Shown piece after piece: positions 22,645-32,505 of a DNA stretch of 64,000 nt (its first letter is position 1; the number at the start of each line of letters is the position of its first letter). Source of the DNA: Siphonodentalium dalli (lineage: Eukaryota; Mollusca; Scaphopoda; Gadilida; Siphonodentaliidae); NCBI GenBank assembly GCA_032622095.1, contig CP136061.1:8400447-8464446 (forward strand). Reading direction: 5' to 3'. The position numbers and the translations under genes are program-made. The notes under the pieces are model-generated. The model searched no databases and had not been told where the DNA came from. It was given only the letters and a program-made list of their open reading frames with translations.

Positions 22645-24310
22645 ATTGTCACTTTTATGCTCACAAACCAACAACTAGCCGTTTGATCAGAGAAAAACCA
22701 GAACATAGAAAATACCTACAGTTTTTGTTTGAATAGCGAAATATGGCATGAATTTTTGGACACACATATCGAATGTTCAGGAGTGGCTGCAACCGCGAGT
22801 GAAAAATTAATATTTCTGTCAGACTCGAATCGGATGCATTATTTATTCCAACAGCAAAGACCGTATGTATTAGTTTCATTATATACGCCTTACGTATGGC
22901 GTTACTAAAGTTACTAAATATTATGCGGAATTTTCAACTTAGTACAACACATTGAACAATAATCGTATCAAAACAACTGGTTGGCCCAAATTTATAAACA
23001 ATTACAGTGAAATAAAAAAAGCCATAACAATAAATGTGCCTATGAGATACATATATACGAATATCTATGTGTTGGTCATTTACGCTATGTTATAGGCAAT
23101 CATATAATAAAAGTGATTATTATTCTCTTGTTGTTTGTGTTGCTTATAGAGTAATCAAGAATCGGTTCGGATCATCGGTATAACATAAGACCTTTCTCAA
23201 CAACGACTGTGTAGTGACGGTTTTTCATCTTATTCCAAGGGGTCAGTTGAGATCACACATGGGAATGATCGTAGGCCAGAGGAAACTAGATTAAGACTGA
23301 AGGGCAGAGTCCGCGCTGGACCGAAATTTGCCAAATGAAAATATTATTTGCCAAATTCTATTAGAATTTGCCAAATATTATCTTTGAAAGTATCATTTTC
23401 TGCAACCTTGATTGAGTTTTATGTTTCGACACTCGCGGTTTCAACGACGTTTGATATTGATAAGAAAGCAGTTAGTTAATAACTATTGTGATTTAGCGTA
23501 CATCAATAAACCGATCACCGAACAATAAGATGGTGGAAGAGTTGATCCATCAGAAGGGAACGTAACAAGAGGATTAGCTATGTAAACACAACCATCACAC
23601 TATTGAGACATTGGTAATAGTAATAGCTACCGAACGCACCCGAACGAGGAGCACCTGGAAAATTCTCTCGCACGATATTTTAATATTTATTTGACTCTTT
23701 TTAACAACTATTTCTTATCCAATACTGTATTAATGTGTAATATTACTTGTTGATGCCGTACAGCTCGGTAGTGCTACATTATTAGCAAACAACTTGAGAA
23801 AAATAACCTTTTTTCGACTTCAGAAACCGACCACGTGAATTTCTGAGCGCCGCCATTTTGAGATTTCGGAAAACTTGAATAATAAAACTTAAAGCATACA
23901 GCTTTCTTCCAAAATAACAAATACTACACAAATTATTTACTACATCTATTATATCAAAGTATAATTTACACACATTTAACCGAAATTAAAATAGATTATT
24001 TAGATCATTAGTTTTCATCCATGTTAATAACAGCACGGTAATATAATAAATATTCGAAAAGGTAGGACTGCAGGGTGCCTCTGCCCCCGGCCAGGATAGC
24101 CTAGCTGAGGTACGTGCCACATAAAAAGACCAGGTCCTCCCCATAGACCGTGCTGTTCTGTTTAGAATTCAATACAACTATTTCGAATATAAAGCTGCAC
24201 AAAAATTCAGTAGTGCTGACATATATATATATACTTTCGAGTACTATCTTCTATATGTAATGTGCACAAAGTGCTAACTATATAGAATATAAACGACCAA
24301 TATATCCATA
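22645..24310. other. No recognisable gene
   Basis: AT-rich. ATTTGCCAAAT-type short repeats occur at 23.32-23.37 kb. GGCCAGGATAGCCTAGCTG at 24089-24107 recurs exactly at 25117-25135, flanking the SGNH-like ORF. Confidence 0.5.
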
Positions 24311-24317
24311 GTCACAC

Positions 24318-25067
24318 ATGAGTGAATCAAAGTTATTAAAATATCTTGACAAACCCTTTGTCTGCTCAAAAAGCGAGCAAACATCTCTACCTGTACTGCT
24401 TGCTGACAGTAAAGGCAAATACCTGGAGTCTATGGCACTGCAATGCAAATCGAACAACCCGCAGGGAATCAAGTTCTGGTGCAAGAGCGGAGCGACTCTA
24501 GACGACGAAATCTTTTGGCTACACAGAAACCACAGACACAAGGTACGAAAACACGAATATATCACTCTCATAATCTGGCTTGGAACATGTGATCTAACAA
24601 AAATCGACAGATCACAAAGAACCGTACATCTCCAATCACATGACGACGATGCTGTAGTCAATACTATCACAGCAAAATACCGACGTCTCCTGGAAATAGT
24701 GAAAAGCTACCCTACTATCAAACCAATACTGCTTGAGATACCAATATACTCAATACAGCGTCACAATCTAACTAAAGCAAACAAAGAAAGTGAAGAATAC
24801 GCTGAAGAAGATCTGAAATTGTACCAACAAATCGATCTCCTAAACATACAGATCAGAACCATCAACGAAGAGCTCACAGGGAGCGGAACCACTTCACCAA
24901 GATTCTCACAAGACCTCTTACAAAATAGAGGCGGGGTGACAAAAGGTCAGAGAAATTACTGGAATTTCAGACTATTAAAAGACGGTCTGCATCCTGACGA
25001 GACACTGGCCAAGACCTGGTACAGGCGACTCCAACATCGAATCAACGACTTCTGCTATATATTATAA
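24318..25067 (+). CDS. SGNH-hydrolase-like protein, likely repeat-borne
   Basis: An uninterrupted 249-residue frame from ATG. Near the N-terminus VLLADSKGKYL (about residues 26-36) looks like SGNH block I with the serine. IIWLGTCDLT (about 85-94) occupies the position of the GxND block, but with Cys for Asn. KDGLHPDETLAKTW (about 222-235) fits block V with the Asp-x-x-His pair. No signal peptide is visible. The family includes esterases and lipases, and SGNH domains also occur in retroelement ORFs (some CR1 LINEs, Ngaro-type elements). Similar intronless proteins are, as I recall, multicopy in mollusc genomes. The lack of introns and the tandem partner ORF suggest a mobile-element or multicopy origin. 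Catalysis is uncertain because of the Asn-to-Cys change. Confidence 0.65.
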   Translation: MSESKLLKYLDKPFVCSKSEQTSLPVLLADSKGKYLESMALQCKSNNPQGIKFWCKSGATLDDEIFWLHRNHRHKVRKHEYITLIIWLGTCDLTKIDRSQRTVHLQSHDDDAVVNTITAKYRRLLEIVKSYPTIKPILLEIPIYSIQRHNLTKANKESEEYAEEDLKLYQQIDLLNIQIRTINEELTGSGTTSPRFSQDLLQNRGGVTKGQRNYWNFRLLKDGLHPDETLAKTWYRRLQHRINDFCYIL

Positions 25068-25080
25068 CAACAAATAAATT

Positions 25081-25623
25081 ATGAAAGGGACAAGGTCTAG
25101 CAGGAGGGTGAGTACTGGCCAGGATAGCCTAGCTGTTCTCTCCCCCAAACTAGATGTCCATACATCATTACACGAATATAGCTCACCGTCAACAATGATG
25201 AAAGAAGATTCAATCATCTCAAGAGGAGACGACAGCATGACACGACTGGAAGAAATCATACCCAGCAACAATCACAATACGAAAAGCTGTGAATATACAT
25301 CCACACCTCGTAACTGTCATGATAAAGACAAGAGTGAATATATAACACCAATATCAAATAACAACACGGAGACGACAAAACACGACTCCACAGGTAAGCA
25401 AAGAAGGCTACCAAGGAAAAATATCAATACGATAAGAAGTTCCATAGGCTCATCGCCACTGCTAACCACAAATGGCAGAAATGCTGCTAAATTCATCTCA
25501 CCAGCCTTGACCGGAACTATCAAACCTGAGCAAATGAGAACAACAAGAATCAGACAACCCCCGAAAACCTATACACCCAGCAGAAATGAATCTTTTCTGC
25601 ATTACTCAATCTTTTATAGCTAA
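25081..25623 (+). CDS. Low-complexity protein paired with the SGNH-like ORF
   Basis: A 180-residue frame from ATG, 13 bases after the stop of the SGNH-like ORF and in another frame. It is rich in Ser, Thr, Asn, Lys and Arg, has no membrane segment or known domain, and is predicted by eye to be disordered. Near its start the DNA repeats the 19-bp GGCCAGGATAGCCTAGCTG found upstream of the first ORF. An AATAAA at 25888-25893 could end a shared transcript. A CAGGAGGGTGAGT near its start could be a splice donor, in which case this frame would not be translated as read. Function unknown. Confidence 0.45.
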   Translation: MKGTRSSRRVSTGQDSLAVLSPKLDVHTSLHEYSSPSTMMKEDSIISRGDDSMTRLEEIIPSNNHNTKSCEYTSTPRNCHDKDKSEYITPISNNNTETTKHDSTGKQRRLPRKNINTIRSSIGSSPLLTTNGRNAAKFISPALTGTIKPEQMRTTRIRQPPKTYTPSRNESFLHYSIFYS

Positions 25624-25624
25624 A

Positions 25625-26030
25625 ACAGAGCGTTTTGAACAAACCCATGTATGGTAAATTTCGTTATTCATCTTTCAACTCACTGAGTTCTAGCGTTTTC
25701 TTCATAACCGAGATTGGAATACAGATGGAAACCAGACATCCGCAGCACACACACTCTGCACTCTTCTTTATACACAGTTTGCTATATCTGCTATGTATTT
25801 TTATGTATGTTCCATGATTGTATTATGAGAGGGGCAAGTTTGTAAGTTTTGTAACTGGTGCCCTGACCCCTATGTATATTTTTTCAAAATAAATTAAAAT
25901 ATGTTTAAAGTTATAACACTTTGAGATGAAAATCTGAAAACTGCATGCATAGTTCGGCCTGGAGTGACAACATTTTGAAATCTGAACATGAAAAATGCTA
26001 AGTTCTAGCAACTAGACTGCTAAACCTATT
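25625..26030. other. Possible 3' region of the ORF pair
   Basis: No gene. The AATAAA at 25888-25893 follows an AT-rich stretch and is the nearest poly(A) signal downstream of the two plus-strand ORFs. Confidence 0.4.
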
Positions 26031-27660
26031 GGCCGGATTCGTCATCTCCGGTTTAAACCACCGAGTTTAAACCTGGTTTAAGCCTACATTGGAGGTCCAG
26101 CCAAACCCGGTCTAAGGGGGCGTTTGTGTCGTTCATTTGCCAGCTAATAGACAACTCGATTCGTTGATGCAATCAAACTACCCTCTTACCAATCGGACCA
26201 AAAGATAGATTGATATAATGGTTATTGACAAGTTATAAATTATCGTGACCGTTTGCACGCTCAGTGGATTTATTCATTGAGAAACAAGTATCGCTTGTTG
26301 ACTATTAATCCGATACCATTCTGTGTTTAAATCAGTTTAACAAATGGCATGTCTCTCATCGCGAGTTTCACGCTGTGTTCATCACTTTGTTTGTGATATA
26401 TTTCTGCAAGATGATTCACCCGCAAAGACAAATTTTTGTGTATTTACATGTAAAACTGTATATATTAAAGGGTAAATGAACTGTCTATCTGGATGTCCGT
26501 TTGTCTGTTAGCAACTGTTCTCAAATACCCCTGGACCGAATTAAATTAAATTAGGTGTTTGTGATTCGTATGGTATAACGGCGTTAGGTTTTTACAAATT
26601 TTTATTTAAAAATAAGGAAAATATAATTTAAAGAAAAATTAAGATTGTGTTAAATTGAGTTGGAAGTGGGCAATCATGCAGATAAACAGCTTTTAATAAA
26701 GAAATATATTACATGCGTTGAATTTTGATCAATGTCATAAATTTCCCGTCATGCAGAAAATCAAAAAGGTTCCCAGGTTTTGAACTGGTAGAATATTATG
26801 GGAATTTATGGGCGTAGCCAGAGTGGAGCTTGTGGCATAATCTACATCAATATAAGTTATCAAATTCAACTCATATGGCAATACAAGTTTAAGATTGCAC
26901 ACTATGTGTATAGCACATATGGCCATGCAGCAGCATCTTTTTGGTGTCAAAATTAAAACGTTGAACGCTTCAAATGAATTCGTAGAAAACACCAGTATTT
27001 GTGATTGCCACAAGCCAAACAAAAACACCCCGAGCTATTTGTAAAAATCATACATTTAGGAACATGTCCATATCGGAGTAAAGCTCGCGTGCGAATGAAT
27101 CAACTATGACATGATAACACCAATCGGCAGCCGCCAATTAGACACGCCTCACTCGAGATTATATACAGCCCACCTGTTGACTGATTATTTGACAATTCTA
27201 ATCCGCGGTGAAGAAAAGACGGATTCGTCATCTCAAGTTTAGCCTCGATAAAGCTGGTTTAGATGGACCGCCGAATTAGATGGTTTAGTTGCCGGTTTAA
27301 GCTTATAAGACGCAAAAACAATATTAAAATTGACAAATACTTATCCCCATACGATTTATATGTGTGACTGCTTCTCGCTTATAAATTTCCAATAAAATAT
27401 GACCGCTGTCGTAATTATTGATTTTCACAATCAATAAAATGAGGCGGTTCGCATTAGGAAAGTATGCTTAATTATCTCTACGGTACAGAGACACTACTGA
27501 TAAACCACTGCCTGGCTGAACCAGGTTTAAACCAGAGATGACGAATGCGTCACTTAGATCTGCGGTCTCGGGTTTAAACAACGGATTTTGCTGACTCACG
27601 GCGGTTTAAACTTAGAGGTTTACGTAGACCAGGTTTAAACATCAGATGACGAATCCGACC
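26031..27660. mobile_element. Non-autonomous DNA element, GGATTCGTCATCTC ends
   Basis: Left end GGATTCGTCATCTCCGGTTT pairs with the right end TCAGATGACGAATCC preceded by GGTTTAAACA. GGTTTAAAC-type motifs recur subterminally at both ends. The 1.6-kb interior has no convincing protein; the minus frame at 26735-27028 is unrecognised. A smaller relative is nested inside. Confidence 0.65.
27225..27548. mobile_element. Nested element of the same family
   Basis: GGATTCGTCATCTCAAGTTT at the left and GAGATGACGAATGCGTC at the right give a second, shorter (about 324 bp) inverted-ended unit within the 1.6-kb element. Alternatively the whole is a chain of partial copies. Confidence 0.55.
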
Positions 27661-27664
27661 AGAA

Positions 27665-28830
27665 ATAATTAACTAAAATCTTTCAGTTAGACGAGTATCT
27701 TGTTCAAACGATTGGACGAAGTTATTTTGGTAGATTTCGCGCTGTATACTAAGTATAGAATCTAACCATTTGTATTATGTTCCAAAATCATAAGGTAATA
27801 ATATAATGATGTTGGTAAGTACATTGTAACTTGCATACATCTTTGACACAGGAAGATGTATTACCCTATGTGGCACATCTAAATTCATTATTTTGAATCG
27901 TGGTTAAGTGGTTATACACTGGTTTACCACCACATAGATATCACATAATCATAATATTATACTGAAGTCAATTCAAGAATTGAATATGTATATATTTTAA
28001 GATGTGTATATGCATACACCTATTTTATACACATATCACATGGAAAAATTACATATATGACGACAGAATGATCAGCCGTTTTACTATCCTGTATCCTTTG
28101 TTGACTTATAAATAGCCGAGAGTCACTCTCGGTTACCAGCCGATCCTTCGTACTAGTATTTTCCTGCTAGTATGGTGGGTCGGTGTGCTGCTATCCACCC
28201 AGTCTGAGATTACTAGGTCTAACATCCCCTTTGCCATAATGGCATAAACCATAAGACATGATTACTGAAACAGACGCGGAGAAAACTCGAATAATTGCGT
28301 AATAAAAAATTACTTACCAAATCGGGAAATACACATTGGATACTGTATGACACGTTACGTTAATCCGCCTTATGCATTATAATTTTACAATGTGATGTCA
28401 TATCGAATGTGACATTACGTCTTTGTACATTGAGTGTATTACAGGCGAATCAAGATATAATCACAGGCATGTTGTTTCGGTAACGATTAGAGAGAAATTA
28501 TTGTTTGGTATTTTGTATTATTTAAAAAAAAGCTACAAAGCGACAGCCTTTTACTTTGATACAAACGATTTCAATTCAATGAGAAAGTATTGGTAACCAA
28601 GGACACGCCGTAAACACTTAAGGGGATAGTCAGCTCCCATGAACCCTAACCCTTCTTCATAGTTGTATGCCGGTGACTAAATATTTATACAGAACTACAA
28701 ACAATAAGTAGTCATTGACTTGTCCAATCAAAATTGAGGAAATTGAGAGAGCAAAATATAGGTGTATAATTATATTTGGATTAAATTCATACTTCCGAGT
28801 CAGTAAATAAAAACAATGAAAATGTACACA
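27665..28830. other. No recognisable gene
   Basis: AT-rich sequence. GCCGAGAGTCACTCTCGG near 28.1 kb is a small hairpin. No exon or mobile end was identified. Confidence 0.4.
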
Positions 28831-28831
28831 T

Positions 28832-28922
28832 GTCACGTGTGAAATGTACCCCTGGCCCATGTGAAATTCACACCTGTCCAATGTGAAATATACACCTGTC
28901 CAATGTGAAATGTACCCCTGCA
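28832..28922. repeat. 22-bp tandem repeat, left part
   Basis: Units of the form CCATGTGAAATGTACACCTGTC, about four copies. The same unit continues at 29820-29945 after about 0.9 kb of unrelated sequence. Confidence 0.8.
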
Positions 28923-29815
28923 CACAGAAAATTTGGTTCTTCGCGAAGAACGAAAATAAAGAACCAAATGAAGGACAAAACATGTTTTGGTTTTCGAAGA
29001 ACTAAATTAGAGAACCAAGTTAAAGAACCAAATTAAAGAACCAAATTAAAGAACCAAATTATGTAGACAACAGACATTCTGGTTTTTTATCCTGAGGGGA
29101 GAATCAATGTGACCTTGTTTGGTTCTCTATCTGCTTCCCCGGATACAACAAGAACATGGAACCAAATAGTTCCTTTGGGTTCACCATTTAGTTCATTAAA
29201 TGTCTACTAGGAAACAATAATGAGTGCCTTATTAAACAATGTCCCGTGACACAATGTGTATGTTATAAGTACGTTTGAGGTGTCTTTGTGTCTGGGTGCT
29301 CTATTAGTTCGTAAGTACGTTATATGTTTAAAATTGATATCACACGATGTTGATTCAGCGAATAGACCCATAAGCTCGGAAGATCAGCAGATGTCCTGAT
29401 ATCTGAAGGATATATCGAATTATATTTATAAAGTTATTGTTCCATACGTCACACCCTATTTGTGATTTAAGCAGTATAGTTATCAAACGCCAGCAATCAA
29501 CTGATCAGACTCGAACCAATCTATATGCATGTGTACATTGGCATTTAAAAGGAACGAATCCAGCTTGATGTAGTCTTCCCATATCATATTAACCGCAACA
29601 CGCGTGGACATATTGTTGCAATTTAGACTAGGACATTTATGCTAACACGTGTTCCCACAAACCTTGAATTCGATGGGTTCTTTGAAGAACCATACTTTGG
29701 ATATTGGTTACAGGTGGTACCAAAGCAGTATGGAATCAAACTGTTCTAAACTGGTTCTATGTTTGCACTTGGTTCTCCGAGGTACCAAATTTGGAGCTGT
29801 TTTCTTAGAGTGATG
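28923..29815. mobile_element. Probable insertion splitting the 22-bp array
   Basis: The 0.9-kb segment begins CACACAGAAAATTTGGTTC and ends in the inverse of CACTCTAAGAAAACAG, suggesting short diverged inverted ends. Near its left end is a GGTTCTTCGCGAAGAAC hairpin and a 15-bp repeat (AAAGAACCAAATTAA). No coding capacity. Flanking array units on both sides support insertion. No target duplication was resolved. Confidence 0.55.
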
Positions 29816-29819
29816 TCCC

Positions 29820-29945
29820 GCGAGAAATGTGCACCTGTCCCGTATGAAATGTACACGTGTTCATGTGAAATGTATACCTGTGCCATGTGAAATGTACAAC
29901 TGTCCCGTGTGGAATGTACACGTGCCAGTGTGGAATGTCATTTGG
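29820..29945. repeat. 22-bp tandem repeat, right part
   Basis: Five or so GTGAAATGTACACCTGTCCC-type units, the continuation of the array at 28832-28922. Confidence 0.8.
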
Positions 29946-30057
29946 TTGGTTTCCCTGCATACATTGCCAACCAATGATTTCTAGCAGAGTCAGCTAACTA
30001 ATAAAGCGTAGCATTTTACCAGTCAAATATTGGAAAATGCAATATAATATTTCCTAT

Positions 30058-30823
30058 TGTGCCAATACGGGTACATATAACTCTTAAGGCTATCAGAACT
30101 GTTTGATTATTTATATATAACAAAGTCAATAATGTTCAATCATCGGCATCTGGGTTTCTCTTCCTGTCGTCTGCTTGGTTTCGGGTCTTCTTCTGTCTCC
30201 ATAGGTTGGGTGTGTCTGCTTGTCTTCTACTCGGTTGAGTTCCGGTCGAGTTCGTCTTCCTGTCGTCTGCTCTTCTTCCTCCGTCGGCGCATCAGTGTGA
30301 CGTTGTTAGAAATACAAGAGCATAATGTTTACCTTGTATTTCCGTCCATTGCTCCACTCTGCTCTTCTAAGCGTCCGAGGGTTCGTGATGATCGCTTGTG
30401 TTGGTCAGATAGAAACTGGTTAGAACTGTCTGTGGATGTCGGTTTGCTTCTTCCTAAAATACCCAGTGGCCGCTAATGACGGCCATGTGTATTTTCACGG
30501 CGCGTCGGTTCCAGACTTACTTAGGATAATTGAGTTATCGTCATCTCCCCATGGGTCCTATTAACTCTCCTGGTTTCAGTAGCTTTTCTAGGCGATACAT
30601 CTGGTCTTGCTAATCCTCAAGACCGTGTTCTGTTTACTCCACAAATCATTTCCCTATGTTATTGCATGGACGCTCGCTAATTCGATTTGGTGCTCAGTAC
30701 TTGCGATCTAGATGTGGTCAACAGCGGCGCTGATATGTGTGGTAATCGAGCGCCCCTCTGACTTAGAGATTGCCTATCTTCTTCCCGGGTTGAAAGTTAT
30801 GTCCCTGTGGTTGTCTTGGCACA
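30058..30823 (-). repeat. 3' LTR
   Basis: Identical by eye to the 5' LTR except T at 30194 where the other has C (plus strand). It directly follows the purine tract. The 114-residue plus-strand frame in both LTRs is antisense and not a gene. Confidence 0.93.
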
Positions 30824-30840
30824 TTACTCCTTCACTTTTT
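30824..30840 (-). promoter_or_regulatory. Polypurine tract
   Basis: AAAAAGTGAAGGAGTAA on the sense strand directly abuts the 3' LTR, the position of the plus-strand DNA primer. It is almost all purine. Confidence 0.75.
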
Positions 30841-30844
30841 CGAT

Positions 30845-31366
30845 TTAAAGTTGATCTTGAAATAGCAAGTCCAATACGTTGCTGCGTAGCAGGTTGATGA
30901 TTCGTCGGAGTAGTTCGCAACAGCGGCATCGGTGAATGAGAGGCCTCCGTTGTTCGTATGTCCGTCGGTGTCGTTGGTACGGCTGCTGTCGTGCTCTAGC
31001 GTAGGTTCGCTGGCGAGTCTGGATCGGCTGTCGGTGTTCGTCCGTGAAGTAGTACCAATCGGGGTCGATGTCGATGGGTGCATCTTCAGATTCTCTGGGC
31101 GGGCTGTAAGGCGGGGGAGGTGACTGCATCGCGTAATATCGTCTATGCTCGTTGTAAGGCTGTACCCATGGCTGGTTGTAGGATGTGGGTGACTGCATGC
31201 GCGGCATCATGTCGAGGTAGCTTTCATGCGGCCGCCTGCTGGTGGATGGTCGTGCATCTGAATTGGGTGTCATATCGTCATCATCGGATGTCGAGGTATT
31301 TTCGTCCTCAATGTCCGAGTATGGGGGTAGGTTCTGACAACTGGTCGACCCTTGTTCCACCGCCAT
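30845..31366 (-). CDS. Third ORF with PPPY late-domain-like motif
   Basis: Taking the ATG at 31366, which has a good Kozak context (GACCATGG), gives 173 residues ending 21 bases before the LTR. The N-terminal half is acidic and Ser/Pro-rich (NLPPYSDIEDE, STSDDDD). The middle holds QSPPPPYSPPRES, which includes PPPY, the motif retroviruses use to recruit NEDD4-type ligases for budding. The C-terminal part is Arg-rich (RQRTYARARQQPYQRHRR), then CRCCELLRRIINLLRSNVLDLL, a Cys and amphipathic stretch; this last may bind membrane or RNA. Directly upstream TTGAGTATTACAG|G resembles a 3' splice site. Function unknown; the budding role is inference from a four-residue motif. Confidence 0.6.
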   Translation of the reverse strand: MAVEQGSTSCQNLPPYSDIEDENTSTSDDDDMTPNSDARPSTSRRPHESYLDMMPRMQSPTSYNQPWVQPYNEHRRYYAMQSPPPPYSPPRESEDAPIDIDPDWYYFTDEHRQPIQTRQRTYARARQQPYQRHRRTYEQRRPLIHRCRCCELLRRIINLLRSNVLDLLFQDQL

Positions 31367-31834
31367 GGTCAGCCTGTAATACTCAAACGGATATTTGTGT
31401 GAGGTTTGAGAACAAATGACACAGTCAGTATACACAATGGTTACTTTTCCAATTTATCGGTATCGCTTGAGGGTCGTCAGATCGGCCCAATACGAAAATG
31501 GAATTTACAACTAATTATATAGATGGATTGGTTGACGAACAGTTAAACACAAGATAAGTCGGGGTGATTGATTTCAATCATCAAAACTTATGACTGAATG
31601 TCGGGATTTATAGTCCCTATTCAACGCTTGCTATAATCATTCTGATGATTATACAACTATAATACCCTGGACATCGTTATGCAACAATTAATATTTGAAA
31701 TATATGAAATGCATAAATGTCTATATACATGCAAATGATTCTGATCTCCGCGCAACAATAATTACGGAGGAAATTCGGAATACATTAATATACGATACAT
31801 AATTAATACTAATCCAAATCCGCCACAGATGTGG

Positions 31835-32125
31835 TCAGCCTCTGACGGCTATAATTGGATATACATGTAGGCGTTCCTGAGTGTTGTCCCGGAATAGCGC
31901 AGACGGCTTTGGTGCATCCGTCTCCATTGCTTCGTCGATGGGTCCTTTGAACACGGCATTCGGGATATCCTCAGGTCGCTGGTCTAACTGCTTATTATAC
32001 ATAATGGCTAACCTTGGTAAATGTCGTTTAACAAATCTCCACCAGAATCGGTGGGTCAAGATAATGAAAATTACTACTGTAACTACGTTACTAGGGCAAA
32101 ATACCACCCTGGCCATCTCTACCAT
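31835..32125 (-). CDS. Small membrane-protein ORF of the retrotransposon
   Basis: A 96-residue frame from ATG, between pol and the 3' LTR. Residues about 14-24 (VVTVVIFIILT) form a single hydrophobic segment, followed by the strongly basic HRFWWRFVKRHLPR and a polar C-terminal half. This suggests a small single-pass membrane protein, possibly with a cytoplasmic tail. It sits where retroviruses and some errantiviruses carry env but is far too short, with no signal peptide, cleavage site or cysteine pattern, so I do not call it env. It would need a subgenomic or spliced message. It could also be a chance frame, though the layout argues otherwise. Confidence 0.5.
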   Translation of the reverse strand: MVEMARVVFCPSNVVTVVIFIILTHRFWWRFVKRHLPRLAIMYNKQLDQRPEDIPNAVFKGPIDEAMETDAPKPSALFRDNTQERLHVYPIIAVRG

Positions 32126-32505
32126 TCATTGGGGTAATACTTTTTCGTTCACTAAGTCAGTCGTGAGCATATTTTCGATCGTGTTTATTTGAGCGGGGTG
32201 CGTTCAAACGTAGTAACCTTGCACGTCGGCGCGGTGCTCGTTATCTCTCGGCGCGTGATTGTAAAGTTCAAAGCTTTATTTATTAAATCGCCATGCACAC
32301 GTGCCGGGTTTCATGGGGCGCGCGACCTGTCATTGATCCGAACATGACTATTTATTCGCGATTCGGTCTGGGGCGTCGGGCTAACTATTTTCAACATTTA
32401 CGAAGCCAGGTTAGACTCATCAGTCAGCAATAAGACAGTTAAAAGTGGGGTCTCATTCATTCCGAAATGAAATCCCGGTAAATAGTTCGGGCGTTTCATT
32501 ATTAT

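Noticed and set aside
30132-30476. 114-residue plus-strand ORF present identically in both LTRs
   Set aside because: Antisense within the LTRs of a minus-strand element. Identity of the two copies simply reflects LTR identity.
31835-32125. Envelope gene of an errantivirus type
   Set aside because: Only 96 residues, with no signal peptide, furin-like site or ectodomain cysteines. Reported only as a membrane-like accessory ORF.
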